Assembly: GCA_928212115.1 (NCBI GenBank)
Contig: CAKMRJ010000001.1
Location: forward strand, 179,097,447 to 179,161,446
Direction: 5' to 3'
Length of the DNA: 64,000 bases
Source: Lactuca virosa
Lineage: Eukaryota > Streptophyta > Magnoliopsida > Asterales > Asteraceae
This document shows, one piece after another, positions 1 through 11,503 of the stretch (its first letter is position 1; each line of letters opens with the position of its first letter). The notes under the pieces were generated by a model. That model saw only the letters and a list, made by a program, of their open reading frames with translations. It did no database searches and was not told the origin of the DNA. The position numbers and the translations under genes were made by a program.

Positions 1-121
1 GGTGCACAGTCATCAGAGTGAGGTCACTTCCCCAGTCATTTTTAGGATTCAGGGAGTTCAGTCAGGATCGCTTAGCTCGGTAAAAGAGATAGTAAGGAAT
101 GATTTTGAGGATAAAATCTAA
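1..121 (+). pseudogene. 3' end of a Ty3/gypsy polyprotein frame (partial)
   Basis: Frame 2 is open from the window edge to a TAA at 119-121, ending in the residues DFEDKI. In plant gypsy elements with long LTRs, gag-pol runs almost to the polypurine tract with a similar acidic Asp-Phe ending, and here the frame stops just before a purine tract and the LTR. No catalytic motif lies in these 40 codons, so the assignment rests on position and on the downstream LTR. The rest of the element is left of the window, so its intactness cannot be judged. Confidence 0.5.
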
Positions 122-125
122 TTTA

Positions 126-137
126 AGTAGGGGAGAG
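126..137 (+). other. polypurine tract of the gypsy element
   Basis: The purine-rich stretch AAGTAGGGGAGAG lies directly before the TGTAAC start of the LTR, where plus-strand DNA synthesis is primed in LTR retrotransposons. Its place between the end of a coding frame and the LTR orients the element on the plus strand. Confidence 0.7.
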
Positions 138-493
138 TTGTAACATCATGCTTGAGATTATTCTGTGATTCAAGGCCATGGGCAGGAAGTCGGTTGTGTA
201 AAGCCTTTGGGCCTTAAGGAGGCGATGTTTAGAACTTTTAGAAGGAGGTAATATTGGTTATGAGATCTAAACCTTTGAACTGTGTTTTGGAGTCAAAGGG
301 TAAAACGGGAAAAGTCATAGACCGGGTTCTTGCATGAAATATGGATTTTTGTTCGAGGTGTTTTTAGTCCAAGATAGTTAGATAATATTGTAGAGCTCTT
401 CAATACCTTTATGTGGATATAAAAAATGTCAAAATCAGAGTTAGGATGAAGAAGTTATGCCCGTTTGAAGTTTGGTCGATTTTGGGTGAAGCT

Positions 494-535
494 GAGTACG
501 CTGGGCATACTCAAAGTGTACGTTGGGTGTATGCG
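494..535 (+). repeat. paired GTACGCTGGGC-type palindromic motifs
   Basis: Two near-palindromes (AGTACGCTGGGCATACTC and GTACGTTGGGTGTATGC) lie side by side. Related copies recur near 1345-1365 and 1403-1442 in the same LTR. They look like binding sites or hairpin motifs of the LTR; no function is shown. Confidence 0.6.
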
Positions 536-1736
536 GACAGTGCCCAAATCCTATTTTCGTGGTTGAGCCCTATTTAAGCTCCTTAACTCCCCCAAACCTA
601 CTCCATTCTCAGCCTCCACCCCTCCAATACCCCTTCCATGAAAACCTAACGCTAGTTGAGCCTTATGAGGTAAAAGAAGGTGTTTTGAGTGCTTTTGAGT
701 ATGGATGGTGCACCTTGGAGAAGAAGGAACCTCTTGGAGAAGTGTTGGTTGCTTTGGAGCTTCTAGATCTGGACTTTGTTCACCCTGATCTATCTTCTAG
801 AGGTATAAAGTTTGAATCTTGATGATGCATTTCTTAGATCTAGCTAGTTTTTGAGGTTATGAGATTTTGGTCGTTTTAGTGATTAAAGTTTAGATATAGA
901 AAGTTTGTGACCTTGTTATGGATAAAGTTGGAAACCTTATCCATCTAAATATCTTTTGGATTCAAATATGAAGGTTGGAGACTTGTAGTTAATGGATTAA
1001 GTTGAAAAAGATGAACTTTTGGGTCCCTTTGAGACTTAAAGACTAGATCCTGTATGTTGGGACAATTCTAATGGATAAAGTTGGAAATTTTATCAATTAT
1101 AAAGCTATCATGAACAATAAAAATGTGATCTTGGCCATTCTATTCCTTCCATGCAAGAGTTGTGATGTCTTATTGGGTTAAGAACTTAGGGTTTTGGACA
1201 TTAAGCACTTTATAGCCATGCAAAGTAATAAAGTTGGAAACTTTATGACTTAGGACATCATTTTGGACTTGGATTTGAGTTTTGGATGTATGAATTAATG
1301 GGATAAACTCTTAATGGAGCTTTGGGACTAGGTGGCATACGATGGGGGTCCCTGGTGGTACGTTGCGCATACGCGATCAGCGCCTTGCTTTTGCTCAACA
1401 TCAGAGTACGTTGGGCGTACTCTCTTTGTATGCAGGGCGTACTCCGCTAGGAAGATATATTGACTTTTGGACCTCGACCGTTGACTTTGACTTTGACCAG
1501 GGTTGACCAAGTTTGACCTAAGGGCATTTTGGGTAATTTGATTTATAGTTGAGCTTTTGGGTTCCTGTTAATTGTATAGGTGGCTGGTAGACATAGCCTT
1601 TAGAGCAGTGATCGGTGCAACTATTCTTTTAGACTGTGAGGTGAGTCTTCTCACTATATCTATGGGTAGAAGGCACCAATGCCGACCCATTACGTGTTAT
1701 GTGGTATGATAGTTGTCTATGTGATACATGTGTAGA

Positions 1737-1862
1737 AGACCCTGGGGGTAGGCCGTGGCACTTGGATATTAGACCATGGGGGAGCCCATGGCATCCCAGG
1801 TAAAGACCATGGGGGAGCCCATGGCATTCCAGATAAAGACCATGGGGGGAGCTCATGGCAAC
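1737..1862 (+). repeat. 33-bp minisatellite in the gypsy LTR
   Basis: Three to four head-to-tail units start with AGACC at 1737, 1771, 1804 and 1837. Each central unit contains CCATGGGGGAGCCCATGG, which can fold on itself. Units are contiguous without spacers, so this is a minisatellite, not a CRISPR-like array. Confidence 0.85.
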
Positions 1863-2155
1863 TATATGTATGTTGCATGATAATCTGTAGTTGTATGTTG
1901 TATGGTATTTTGGGGAACTCACTAAGCTTTGTGCTTACGGTTTTTAGTTTATGTTTCAGGTACTCCGATTTTCAAATGGGAGAGCTTTAAATGATTGCAG
2001 AGCACACATCACATGTTTTCGCATTGTGTGAATTACTCTGATTTGATAATGTGTTGCTAAATATTGGTTATCCTGGTTTTATGGAAATAAGCTTTACTAA
2101 TGATTTATTAATCTAAAAACAAAAATTTTTATGCCATGATTTTCGGGACGTTACA

Positions 2156-3129
2156 CGTATGAAACTTTTATGTTTCAATGTACCATTTGTAATGTTCAAA
2201 ATCTCATTTTCATTATGTTGCGTAACCTTAGTTAAATTGACTAATCCTAAGTCATTCTACCATAGAAGATCCAAACCTTTATTTTTCATGAAATGAGATT
2301 TCCGTTTGAATATTTTTTCTGTACCTTTAGTCATTGAAAAATATCATCAAATCTTACTTGATGTCGATTACATTGATCACTTAGGTACTTTATTACATTG
2401 TTTTTGCTCTTATGATAAGTAAAAAACATGTTTTTAAAATAAATCCTACCTTCCATACTAACTAAAAGTGGCCCTTTGATAATTCTCTATAAGTATTCAT
2501 ATGTAACTCACGAGAAACAACACAAGCACTTTGATATCTCTCTTGATGTCGGAGGAAGAGAATCTTTGCCCTAGATCTTATTGCGTTATATCAAAGTTTC
2601 TTTGATATCACTACTTATCCAAATTTTTGTTATCATTGATTCTATCTTTTTCTTTGGATACACATGGACACTAAAATCCTCGAGGTTTTGGGTATTACCC
2701 ACCCATACCAAGATTTCACAAAGTCTGGTTTACGATTTCGCTTACAATGCCCATAAGTGAATGAGATCTAGCCTTAACTATCGATGATTGGTTCATGTTT
2801 ACAATCGAAGTTCAACAAATATTAGATACTTCATTTAGTTAATGTTCGATACTGACTGAGAAGAAAAAGTAACCACTGGAGAAATAACATATAGCTGCTA
2901 TTGCTTTATCGCTGGTCGAGGAATTCACTTATTACGTCTACACATCGCGGATACGGATGTTGTCGCTTCAGTTACCTACTTGACACATGGCATTTTTGAT
3001 TGGGAAATGGTTCAAATTCAAATTTGATGCCATTTATAAAAAGGGTTTTGACATTTCCGATTTAGTTTTCTACTCTCCTAATTTCTCACAAGAACCCTAA
3101 CCTTAAAAATTCTATGTGCAAAATAAATG
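2156..3129. other. spacer without recognised gene
   Basis: AT-rich sequence between the gypsy LTR and the decayed frame that begins near 3130. It may be the leader of the element carrying that frame, but I see no LTR end, primer site or long ORF. Confidence 0.5.
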
Positions 3130-6100
3130 AAAGACATTGATTATGTCTAGTATTTTAGCAACAGTCGATCAATTTAACACAACGATGAAGCTGTTTCCAT
3201 TCCATAGATGAAGATACAATCAAAAAATGTTTGGTTTAATCCAAACTTGTCTGCTTATCACGAAGAACTTAAGATGTTGGTTCAATGCTTGAACGATTCA
3301 ATTCTTACTCCTGCTTTATCTTCTTTTTTTGTTATATCGACACAATGGTTGTCTCTAGCTTTTTCAGTGAGCATTTATAATCCTGATGCTGATATTGTTA
3401 CGTTCCAGATGGAATCAAAAGGAACAAAGAAATTGGTGAAGAAGCAGTTTACTTAGATTCTTGAATTGACGTCTAAAGGTCCATTTGACGTCCCATGTTT
3501 TGATCTAGTGTTTCAAATGTTGAATAAAATAGGGTACAATCCTCCTATTTCTATTATTAGTAATTTCAGGAAGTCCATTTTACCGATTATGTAGATTTTC
3601 TTCTTTGGTGTTACGATTCGTTGTTTGACATGTGGCTGGATTGTATTACGGTTTGAAGGTGGATTATGCTTCGCTGTTGTGGAATGAGTTCACTACATAT
3701 GTTAAGCATTCAAAGAAGACATCAGAGATAGCGAGTGATCAATTTTGGAGTTTGCTTTTATGAGAAGCATATAATCAGGCAGGAATTCAAGTTCCTAATG
3801 GAGTTGAAGTTGCTCCATTTTCTCATTTAAAAATTCCAAAGAATGTTACTGAAGATCCTATTGAGGTTCCATTTGTTGGAAGGATTCTTGAAGCTATGAT
3901 TAGTTTGATAGCTGAGTCAACTCATATGTTGATTAAATATAGGAAAACATTGAGTGTTGCTCCTCATGTTTAAACTCCTAGGAAAGTGAAGTCGAAGACT
4001 AAGGGAGTTACAATTAAGGAACCATCTAGTTTAGAACAACCCAAGAAGAGAAATGTAGCTGGGTTTTTGAAAACCAAAGGGAAACAGTATACATCGAAGC
4101 CTAAAACAAAGAAGCCTAAGAAGACTGTTGTTAATGAAGAAGGGGTATTAGTTGAAATAGAAGATGAGGATACTGATACTGAGGTGCCAGAGCAAACTCA
4201 AGCTTCAAAATATCATCATAAAAGCAAATGAAGATGATGTGGATCAGATGCTACATGAAAATCCACTTTTTTTACTGCGAAGGGATGCCTTTGTCAAATC
4301 GAACATCGAGGAGACAAGAAACCTGGATCTCAATGTTAACACATCTTATGTGGATACAAACATCATAAACAGTAAAACAACTTCGACTACAGCTCCTGAT
4401 TAAACTGCAGTTATACTACCCGAAGGTCCTAGTACCAAGTCCAATATGGAGGAGGATAGGTCTTCAAACATCCCTAGGAACTTATCTAATAATGATCCAA
4501 ACGTCAATATTGGTAAAACGTTTTCGCTGGATTCTTCGATAGTTCAGCCACCACCATCCCCACCACTGATAATTTTGATAGTTCATACTACCATAGTTCC
4601 ATTCAACCCACCTACATTTGCAGGAATCTTACAACAACCCATCAATATTTTATTTTCTTCTCAATCTACTGATGATGAGATCAATATTGAAGAAGATGAG
4701 CGAGTTGAATTTTTTTGATCTTGAGTTTGATTATGAGGAAGAAAACATCGAAGATCATGCCATTATGTGAGGAAGTAGTACAAGATTCTCAATTCTAAGC
4801 TGAAGACGATCTTACAATTCCTCAATGATTTTGCCGATTCTTCTTCATCATTAAACAAAGAATATGTTGAATCTTTGTTGAAATCTCAAAAAACGAAGAT
4901 GAATTTTTTAGTCAAAAATTTTGTGACTAATCTTGAGACTACCTTGAAGGGAACATGACTTCTTATAAGATTAACCTTACTGAAGTTCAAAATATTGGTA
5001 GAGAGAAGAATGAATTGCTAGAGAAGGTTGTGATAGATTCTAAGGAATCCATTGAATTGAATGTCAAATACCTTTATGATTTGGTTACCAAAGAAGTTAA
5101 GAAGATTGATGCTTTTTTATGGGCATTCAAAACAATGTGGATGTTCTTCTTTCTGCTACAAGAACTTTGATTGAATACATTCGAGCATTTAACAAAGGAT
5201 AGGAGGAAGAATTGAGAAAGAAGAATGAATCTAATGAGAAAAAGTTCAAAAGTATTGATACCTCTCTCACTACTTTACAGGATTATGTATCGATTGATGT
5301 CCAACCAACTCCTACGATAAATGATGAGCAACTTTCACAGCCTGTATCTTCGATAGAGTCTTCTATTAAGTCTCAACTTGCTCCTATTTTTGGATTTGGT
5401 GCTTCGATTACCCAAGAATGTTCCACGACTGATGCTCGTGTCACAAATGGGAGATAAGCATGGATCATCGAAGGTTGGAGGTGATGAGAAAGCAAACGTG
5501 GCTGGGAAGGTTTTTTTAACTCAAATTCCTGCTTCTATTCCTATCAAGCCTGTTCAAACAATAGCAACAACAACAACTTCAAGTGCCACTTTAAATGTTG
5601 ATATGTAGAAGTTATAGTCAAAGAAGGGTTTGAATATAAATGAAGGAGGTTCCGGATTTTCGACAGTAAAGCCTGTTGCAACAGCTGAACCAAAGAATAA
5701 AGTAAAAGGCGTACATGTCGAACCTTCTGAGGAAGAAAAGAAAAGATTAACAGAGTTAGAGATGGAGAAGCTCAAGCAACTAAATAACATTATGAGACAA
5801 AGAGAGAATGACCCACCTAGTCTTGAAAATGGGGATATTAAGAAAATTTGGTGCTATAAGTCTATTGAGAATGTTGCTTTTAGAGAAGTGAATGCATTTG
5901 AGAAGCAACCAAAGCATGGTTATTTGATAGAATATTCATCTTTCAATAAGTTGGATTTTCCATTCAATCCTTCAATGTTTACTTTTCCTCAGTTCAAGCT
6001 TCCTGATAACTATCAAGAGACAGATGAATATAAAAGCTTGAAGATAAGATTCCATTTAGTTCTTGGAAACAAAGAAGAGGAAATCCTTGAAAAAGATAAT

Positions 6101-6584
6101 CAAATTAATCTCAATAACAAATGATGTGATATTTGAAGGCATTATTCTAAATTATCGATACAAGGTTGCCATATCAGACAATACTCCTTAAGAATTCACC
6201 ATTGCCGATTTTCCTATGAGGAATATGAATGATCTTATCACTATAGTGAAGCTCATGGGAAATATTGATAATGATCAAATTTCAGACAAAGCACCATACA
6301 TTATTTGTTATGGCCACCTCAAGAATTTCATCAATTGTTATTTTGCTTATTTGGGATTAAAAGACTTTATGTTTGCTACTGCCTACAAGAAGAAACTAAA
6401 GAATCGAAATAGAAAATTGAGGGAGGATTTAAATATTGATGATTATGAAGATGGTGAAATTCTGATGAAACCCAAGGGAAGAATAAGAAGAAATATTTCT
6501 TCTACACAGACCTCAAAGGGATGTTTTCTACATCGAATCTTTCTAGCATTCTTCTTAACATCAACAGGTGTAAGAAGGACTTAA
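3130..6584 (+). pseudogene. decayed TE-associated long ORF, function unknown
   Basis: Successive open stretches in shifting frames (3208-3456, about 3640-3970, 3986-4231, 4164-4403, 4446-4718, 4955-5170, 5212-5457, 5630-6124, 6216-6584) read as pieces of one large protein. It has an N-terminal region around FNPNLSAYHEELKML, a basic Lys/Pro-rich linker (KPKTKKPKK near 4100), Ser/Pro-rich low-complexity sequence, a charged segment likely to form coiled coil (EEEKKRLTELEMEKLKQL, about 5730-5785), and a conserved-looking C-terminal part around LGLKDFMFATAYKKKLKNR (about 6345-6405). I recognise this general layout from retroelement-associated hypothetical proteins of Asteraceae but no protease, integrase or RT motif is present. 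Stops and frameshifts make it non-functional. A host gene with many small exons is the alternative, though intron borders do not fit well. Confidence 0.55.
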
Positions 6585-6689
6585 TGAAAATCGAATGGAA
6601 ATTAGGAAGATTATTTGCTGGAATATGGAGATTCGAAGAGTTCTGTTGAATGTAGTGAAGACTCGACATGCTATTTGAAGACTTGGATA

Positions 6690-6814
6690 TTCATCACAAA
6701 GGGTGAGATTATAGAGTCAAAATATGTTGTGATGATATCAATATGTCGAAGTCTTCATTCTGTAGAGTGGAAATATTACATAGTTGTCTATATCGAAGGT
6801 TCCATACCTTCGAT
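6690..6814 (+). mobile_element. possible start of a 3' LTR behind the decayed ORF
   Basis: A purine-rich stretch (AAAGGGTGAGA, about 6699-6709) follows the end of the decayed reading frame, as a polypurine tract would. The following sequence contains a hairpin around ATCGAAGGTTCCATACCTTCGAT (positions 6792-6814, imperfect arms). The expected TG start is mutated or absent and the stretch soon runs into an AT microsatellite, so this is an inference only. Confidence 0.25.
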
Positions 6815-6818
6815 TAAT

Positions 6819-6868
<50 letters not shown>
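6815..6868. repeat. (TA)n microsatellite
   Basis: Nearly uninterrupted TA dinucleotides, followed by AAT-rich sequence. ORFs reading through it are compositional artefacts. Confidence 0.95.
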
Positions 6869-6873
<5 letters not shown>

Positions 6874-6984
6874 AGAATAAATAATAGTAATAATAAAAAT
6901 AAAAAATAATAATCGAAGTAATAATAGTAGTAATAATCGATATTATGCATGATCTATGTATTTTTATGCATATCTACACGAAAA

Positions 6985-7067
6985 TAGTTATAACTTAGTG
7001 GTAAAGTGTTATTATTGATTGTTGGAGGCGCTGAGGAGGTGCTCATTTCGATTATTGCTACCCCCTC
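6985..7067 (+). repeat. possible degenerate tRNA-derived SINE head
   Basis: TAACTTAGTGGTAAAGTG resembles a polymerase III box A, and TTTCGATTATTG about 40 bases later resembles a decayed box B. The spacing is tRNA-like. No poly-A or TSD was found, and the match is weak. Confidence 0.25.
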
Positions 7068-7771
7068 GTTTTTTAAATAAAGGGAACTCTCATGGGCATA
7101 CCAACACCCATGTCCACCAAAATTAAATAATCAACGCCCATGTGGAGCGCTACCTATATTCATGTATACAACCGATAACCGAAAACTACTAAAAGGGTAT
7201 AAGTGAAAAAATAAAACCTAGCCTAAAAGACGCTAAAAGTTAAATAAATTATATAAAAAAAAGTTGTTGTTACCCTTAGTCCATTTACAATTGTTAATTA
7301 TAGCTAATTTATATTTTACATTTATAATCAAACAAACAAATGTTTAATTTTCAAGATTTATTAGCAAAAGTGTATGGTAATTGATTCTCTTATCTATTAT
7401 TTAATTATAAAAGTTATACGATAGTGTTAGTGCAATAGAGTCGAAGAAGACGCCCCATGTTGTTAAAGTAGTGTGGTTCGATGGTGGAAGACAAAGGTTT
7501 TTCCAACTGAATGCAACTGAAGTATAAGTTGGAATATATGTGCCCCTTCCTGTAAAACATGTCGTGACGAGCTGATTGAGTAGCCATCTTCGGGCAGCTG
7601 GTAATATAGAATGGGAAAATGGACTTGCAAATGTCTTGACGCGCCTAAGATTCATGGAGGTCAGCAATTGTACCTCACACGCCTACCACATTGCTTCTCA
7701 TTTCAGAAACATATAAAAACATATAAAACTATTTTGGTACAAGTTTTGATACATGACATACAACAAACCAT

Positions 7772-7776
<5 letters not shown>

Positions 7777-7818
<42 letters not shown>
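7777..7818. repeat. (GA)n microsatellite
   Basis: About 21 uninterrupted GA dinucleotides. Confidence 0.95.
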
Positions 7819-7820
<2 letters not shown>

Positions 7821-8113
7821 TTAAACATGTTATGTAACCCGCTCCTCTTCACTCCTATGGTACCCTTAGGATGGCCAAAATCATTTCATCGACGGTACCA
7901 CTTATCATCTACCCCACCATGAGCGCCGCTGTGTCCAATATAATGAAACATGTATAGATAGAAAATTTAATTAAACTAGCTACCAAATGAACTATAATGT
8001 TGTTACAAATGAGGTAAAATGTTTTATTTATAACCGAAATTATCCGACAAAAAAATGAACAAAAATATTAAAGATCAACAATACCAAAAGGAAAAATAAA
8101 TGAATGAATATTT

Positions 8114-8286
8114 TTATATATTTACAAAGGGTTTGGAATATTTCGTATTTGTATATAATAATTGGAATCCTAAATCGTCTTTTATAGAATACCTAATGGG
8201 TCGTCGGATACATTCTTCTCCACCTAACATCACTCCTTCTTCCTTACATTTCTTGATCTCATCCGCAAATTTCCACAAAGTGCCTT
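8114..8286 (-). pseudogene. open minus-strand fragment cut by element A, unknown
   Basis: The minus strand is open from the insertion point down to about 8114 and reads NEGTLWKFADEIKKCKEEG near its start. The continuous minus-strand ORF extends to 8329 only because it runs into the LTR of A. Before the insertion, this sequence was joined to 42271 onward, where another open minus-strand stretch exists (42353-42556). The two do not read in a single frame without stops. I do not recognise the protein; it could be chance. Confidence 0.25.
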
Positions 8287-9393
8287 CGTTAAATGCGACT
8301 TGAGCATTTGGAGTATTCTCATGGAGCATTTAAGTTTAATAGAGCACTTGGAACTCAACAGATAACTTGGGATTCATGGAGCATGTGACAAAGGAATGGA
8401 TCATCTGAGAAGGGAATGAATCTACTAACAAAGGAATGGATCTCCTGACAAAGGATAGGATATGCCAAAGTGACAGGAGATGCCACAAAGTGACTTGATA
8501 TGCTACCAAGTGACTTGATATGACACCAAGTAACAGGATATGCCACCAAGTGACATGATATGAGATTTATGAGGAGGATGCTCGATTACAGTGAGGATGC
8601 GCCAACTTGGGGTCTAGATGTGCCATTTGAGGATGGTATACTAACTTGGAAGAGGATGCACCAACCTAGGAGAGGATATGCCATCCCTTGATCAAGATGC
8701 ACCATCTACATACCTGATGTGCCATCTAGATGCAAGGATGCGCCACTTGGTTCCTTGATATGCCAAGGTATCCCATGATGAGTCGCATGCTATAAAGTCC
8801 TCTATGATGATCAAGATTTTCCAAGGATTCCATGAAGTTGAAGATAATTAAGTAATACACCTTAATGCGCCACCATGATAGATGAATCGCCACTGGTGTT
8901 CATGATGCTCCACCTGTTCATCATGATGCGCCATTATGGCTCACGATGCTCCATCATGTGTGTTGCTAATGATCATGGGATGTATGACATGGATGAATGT
9001 TCCAGAAGATGCTGCATGGTGTATTGTGATTTGTTGACACCTTTCATGGGCCTTTAGGCCAAATGGGGTTGGCCCATTAGGGTTTAGTTCTTAACCCTCA
9101 AGTATAAATAAGGATGCATACTTAGTCATTTGTCTAGTCTTTTTTGTATCCTTAGTGAGTAGGATGAATCTCTGCTGGTTGTACTTGTAATCTCTTTTTG
9201 AGAACTCTATCAATAAAGAATACTCCCTCCTGCCCATGGACGTAGGTCACATTGACAATGTAAATACTGTGTCATTGTGTGCTTTTAGTTTTGTGTGTTA
9301 TCCGCATTACTTCCTAAAAAGGGTCATTAGAACTTGGCAAGTGGCATCTGATTTGTTCTGAGTCTTGACAAGTATTAAATGTTTTCCCTAACA
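8287..9393 (+). repeat. 5' LTR of element A
   Basis: Aligns by eye throughout with 41142-42270. It starts with CGTTAAATGCGAC where the partner has TGTTAAATATGAC, and ends CCTAACA. It includes a 20-bp minisatellite (8457-8562), a TATA box (TATAAATA, 9103-9110) and repeated GATGCGCCAC-type words. The primer site follows at once. Confidence 0.9.
8457..8562 (+). repeat. 20-bp minisatellite in A LTR
   Basis: Five units close to GATATGCCACCAAGTGACTT in tandem. The matching array in the 3' LTR (about 41315-41450) differs in unit number and order. Confidence 0.85.
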
Positions 9394-9395
9394 AG

Positions 9396-9410
9396 TGGTA
9401 TAAGAGCTAC
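9396..9410 (+). other. primer binding site of element A
   Basis: TGGTATAAGAGCTAC, two bases after the LTR, matches the usual plant initiator tRNA-Met site TGGTATCAGAGC with one change. Confidence 0.85.
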
Positions 9411-9433
9411 GATTGGTGTTCTATTTATTGAAG

Positions 9434-10057
9434 ATGATATATCACAAATTCGTTTTGGAGAAGTTCAATGGTTCAAATTATTTCACTTTGTGGAAGGTAA
9501 AGATGAAGGATCTTCTAGTTCCACAAGGATATGTAGTGACACTTGAAGGAGAAGCGAAACTGCCAAATGAAATGGCGTCAGAAAGGAATATGGATATTAT
9601 GGAAAGATCATATAGAGCTATTCTATTGAGTTTGACAGACAAAGTATTGAGAGAGGTCATGGATCAAACCTATGTATCTGGTCTTTGGGAGAAATTATGT
9701 GACAAGTATCAGAACAAATATCTAATAAAAAAGATGTATCAGAAGAAACATTTGTATACTCTTAGGATGTCCGAAAGCACCCAAGTGAAGGATCATCTAG
9801 ATAAATTCAATAGGATCATGTTGGACTTACAAGACATGAATGTGAAGAATGAAGATGATGATCAAGTACTTATACTCTTATGTTCACTACCAAATTATTA
9901 TGAGAATTTCGTTAATACCATATTTTATGGTAGGACAACGATCAGTGTGAAAGATGTGAAGGATTATTTGATATCCACGAAACTAAAAAGAAAAGTTTCA
10001 GAAAGAAGAAGTTTCCAGTTCCGATTTGTTCACAGCCAGAGGATGAACATCAGATAG
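9434..10057 (+). pseudogene. gag: copia Gag of element A
   Basis: About 207 codons open from the ATG at 9434. The start of the protein (FNGSNYFTLWKVKMKDLL, then LWEKLCDKYQ and a DHLDKFNRIMLDLQ segment) is the typical UBN2/Gag region of plant copia capsid proteins, which package the element RNA into particles. It ends at a TAG (10055-10057) that results from a frameshift, since the zinc knuckle continues in another frame downstream. It lies about 35 bases after the primer site, as expected for the first gene. Confidence 0.85.
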
Positions 10058-11503
10058 AGGTGGAGGTAACAAAGGGAAGTCAAGTTTCGAATCTAAAGGA
10101 AACATCAAATGTTATAACTACAAGGAAAAAGGGCACTTCAAAGGAGTTTTTCCGTTGCTGAAGAAAGGGAATAACAGTGCTGAATCAAGAAACAACAACA
10201 ATGTTGTTGTGGTTCAAGGAAATTGTGATGAAAGGGATGACGGTGATGTTTTGACTATATGTACAACTAGTTCTGTTGATGCTCTTTTGTCGGACTCTGA
10301 AGCATCCTATCATATGACATGCAATCATGACTGTTTCTACTCCTTCAAAGAGTGGAATAGAACAATCATGATGGGTGATGATTGGGTGATCAGTATCTAG
10401 GGAAGTGACACGGTGCAGATCAAGATGCACGATGGTATAATCAGGAAAATGGATTGCTTGTTTTTCTTGGAGCTTCTATAGAATCTAATTTCTCTTCGCA
10501 CATTGGAAAAGGATGGAATGAGGTATTCTGGAGAGCGTGACTGGTTAAGAGTCTCCAAGGGTGCTCTTGTAGTTATGAAGGGAATGATAAATCCTCATGA
10601 GATATATATTATGGATGGCTGTATAGTTGGGGAAACATTTACTATATCCCAATCCTTGGATCAGTATGATGATGAAAGAAAGTTATGGCATCGTAAGTTG
10701 GGACATATGAGAGTGAAGGGGTTGTTTGGTGAAGATGTAACTGGAAATGTTAAACCTGGTGAAACTTATTTTTAATAGATACAATGCGGGGTGAAGTTCA
10801 GTTAGGTTCAACACTCAAGTAAGGAGATCCTCATGTGGGGTCCCAATCATGTGAAGTCTCATGGTCGATGTCAATACTTTTTGACTTTTATCGATGATTA
10901 CTCAAGGAAGACCTGGGTGTACTTTCAGAAGACAGAGGACGAAGATGAAGTGTTTTGGCGGTTCAAGGAGTGGAAGACTATGGTTGAAAAACATACCAGG
11001 AACCAAGTCAAGTCACTCGGAACAAAAAATGGGTTGGAGTTCTGCAAGGCTCCGTTTGGCAATCTTTGCGAAACAGAAGGTATAGTGAGGCATCGCACTG
11101 TATGGCTAACACTACAACTAATCGGAGTGGCATAAAAAATGAACCAAACACTTGTTGAGCATGCTTAGTGCATGCAATTATCTTCTGATTTATCAGAGCA
11201 ATTCTAGTCGAAAGCTATCAAAACTGTTTGCTATCTTGCGAATAGATCTACATCAACTATAATTAATTATAAGACTCCTTAAGAGGTGTGGTATGGGAAA
11301 ACGTCTGATAATTCTTGTTTACGAATATTTGGATGCCCTATTTAAGCTCGTGTGAATGACGTTAAACTAGAGGCGAGGGCAATGAGTACATATTTATAGG
11401 ATATGCATCTGGAGGGAAAGGTCATTGTTTGTGGTGTATAGAAGTAGGAAAGACTCAAAAGTTCATTATTATTAAAGGTGTGACCATTGAATATGTTATG
11501 TAT
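10058..11503 (+). pseudogene. pol: copia pol remnant of element A: zinc knuckle, protease, integrase
   Basis: Pieces in shifting frames read in copia order. A zinc knuckle near 10112 (CYNYKEKGHFKGVFP) has lost its second and last Cys. A protease remnant (DSEASYHMT, about 10290) carries Ser-Glu where plant copia elements usually have DSGAS. A GAG-pre-integrase box (LWHRKLGHM, about 10683) follows. The integrase core (FIDDYSRKTWVYF, about 10890) has the later catalytic Asp of the usual T-D-N-G-L-E-F block changed to Lys (TKNGLEFC, about 11025). Stops occur between pieces. The frame breaks off at 11503 where element B is inserted, and the RT domain is missing on both sides of the insertion. Confidence 0.85.

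Larger units (their letters stand above)
139..2155 (+). mobile_element. Ty3/gypsy 3' LTR (about 2.0 kb)
   Basis: The LTR opens with TGTAACATC and closes with GACGTTACA, a short inverted terminal repeat of TGTAAC/GTTACA. It follows a purine tract, so it is the 3' LTR of a plus-strand element whose body is left of the window. Inside are a 33-bp minisatellite (1737-1862) and several copies of an imperfect palindrome of the GTACGCTGGGC type (about 494-535 and 1345-1445). Short ORFs inside (for example 523-822) have no support as genes. The second copy of the flanking TSD is outside the window; the base run after the LTR is CGTAT. Confidence 0.85.
6869..8286. other. AT-rich spacer, left flank of the nested insertion
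   Basis: No convincing gene. The stretch 7425-7680 is less AT-rich and is open in several frames on both strands, so coding direction cannot be decided. A tRNA-like stretch lies at about 6985-7067, and a GA microsatellite at 7777-7818. The right end at 8286 is the insertion point of element A. Confidence 0.5.

Noticed and set aside
1737..1862. Direct repeats of 33 bp that could suggest a CRISPR-like array.
   Set aside because: Units are contiguous without variable spacers and sit in a plant LTR.
7401..7680. Possible exon on either strand.
   Set aside because: Several frames on both strands are open and none gives a motif or clear splice borders, so no gene can be supported.
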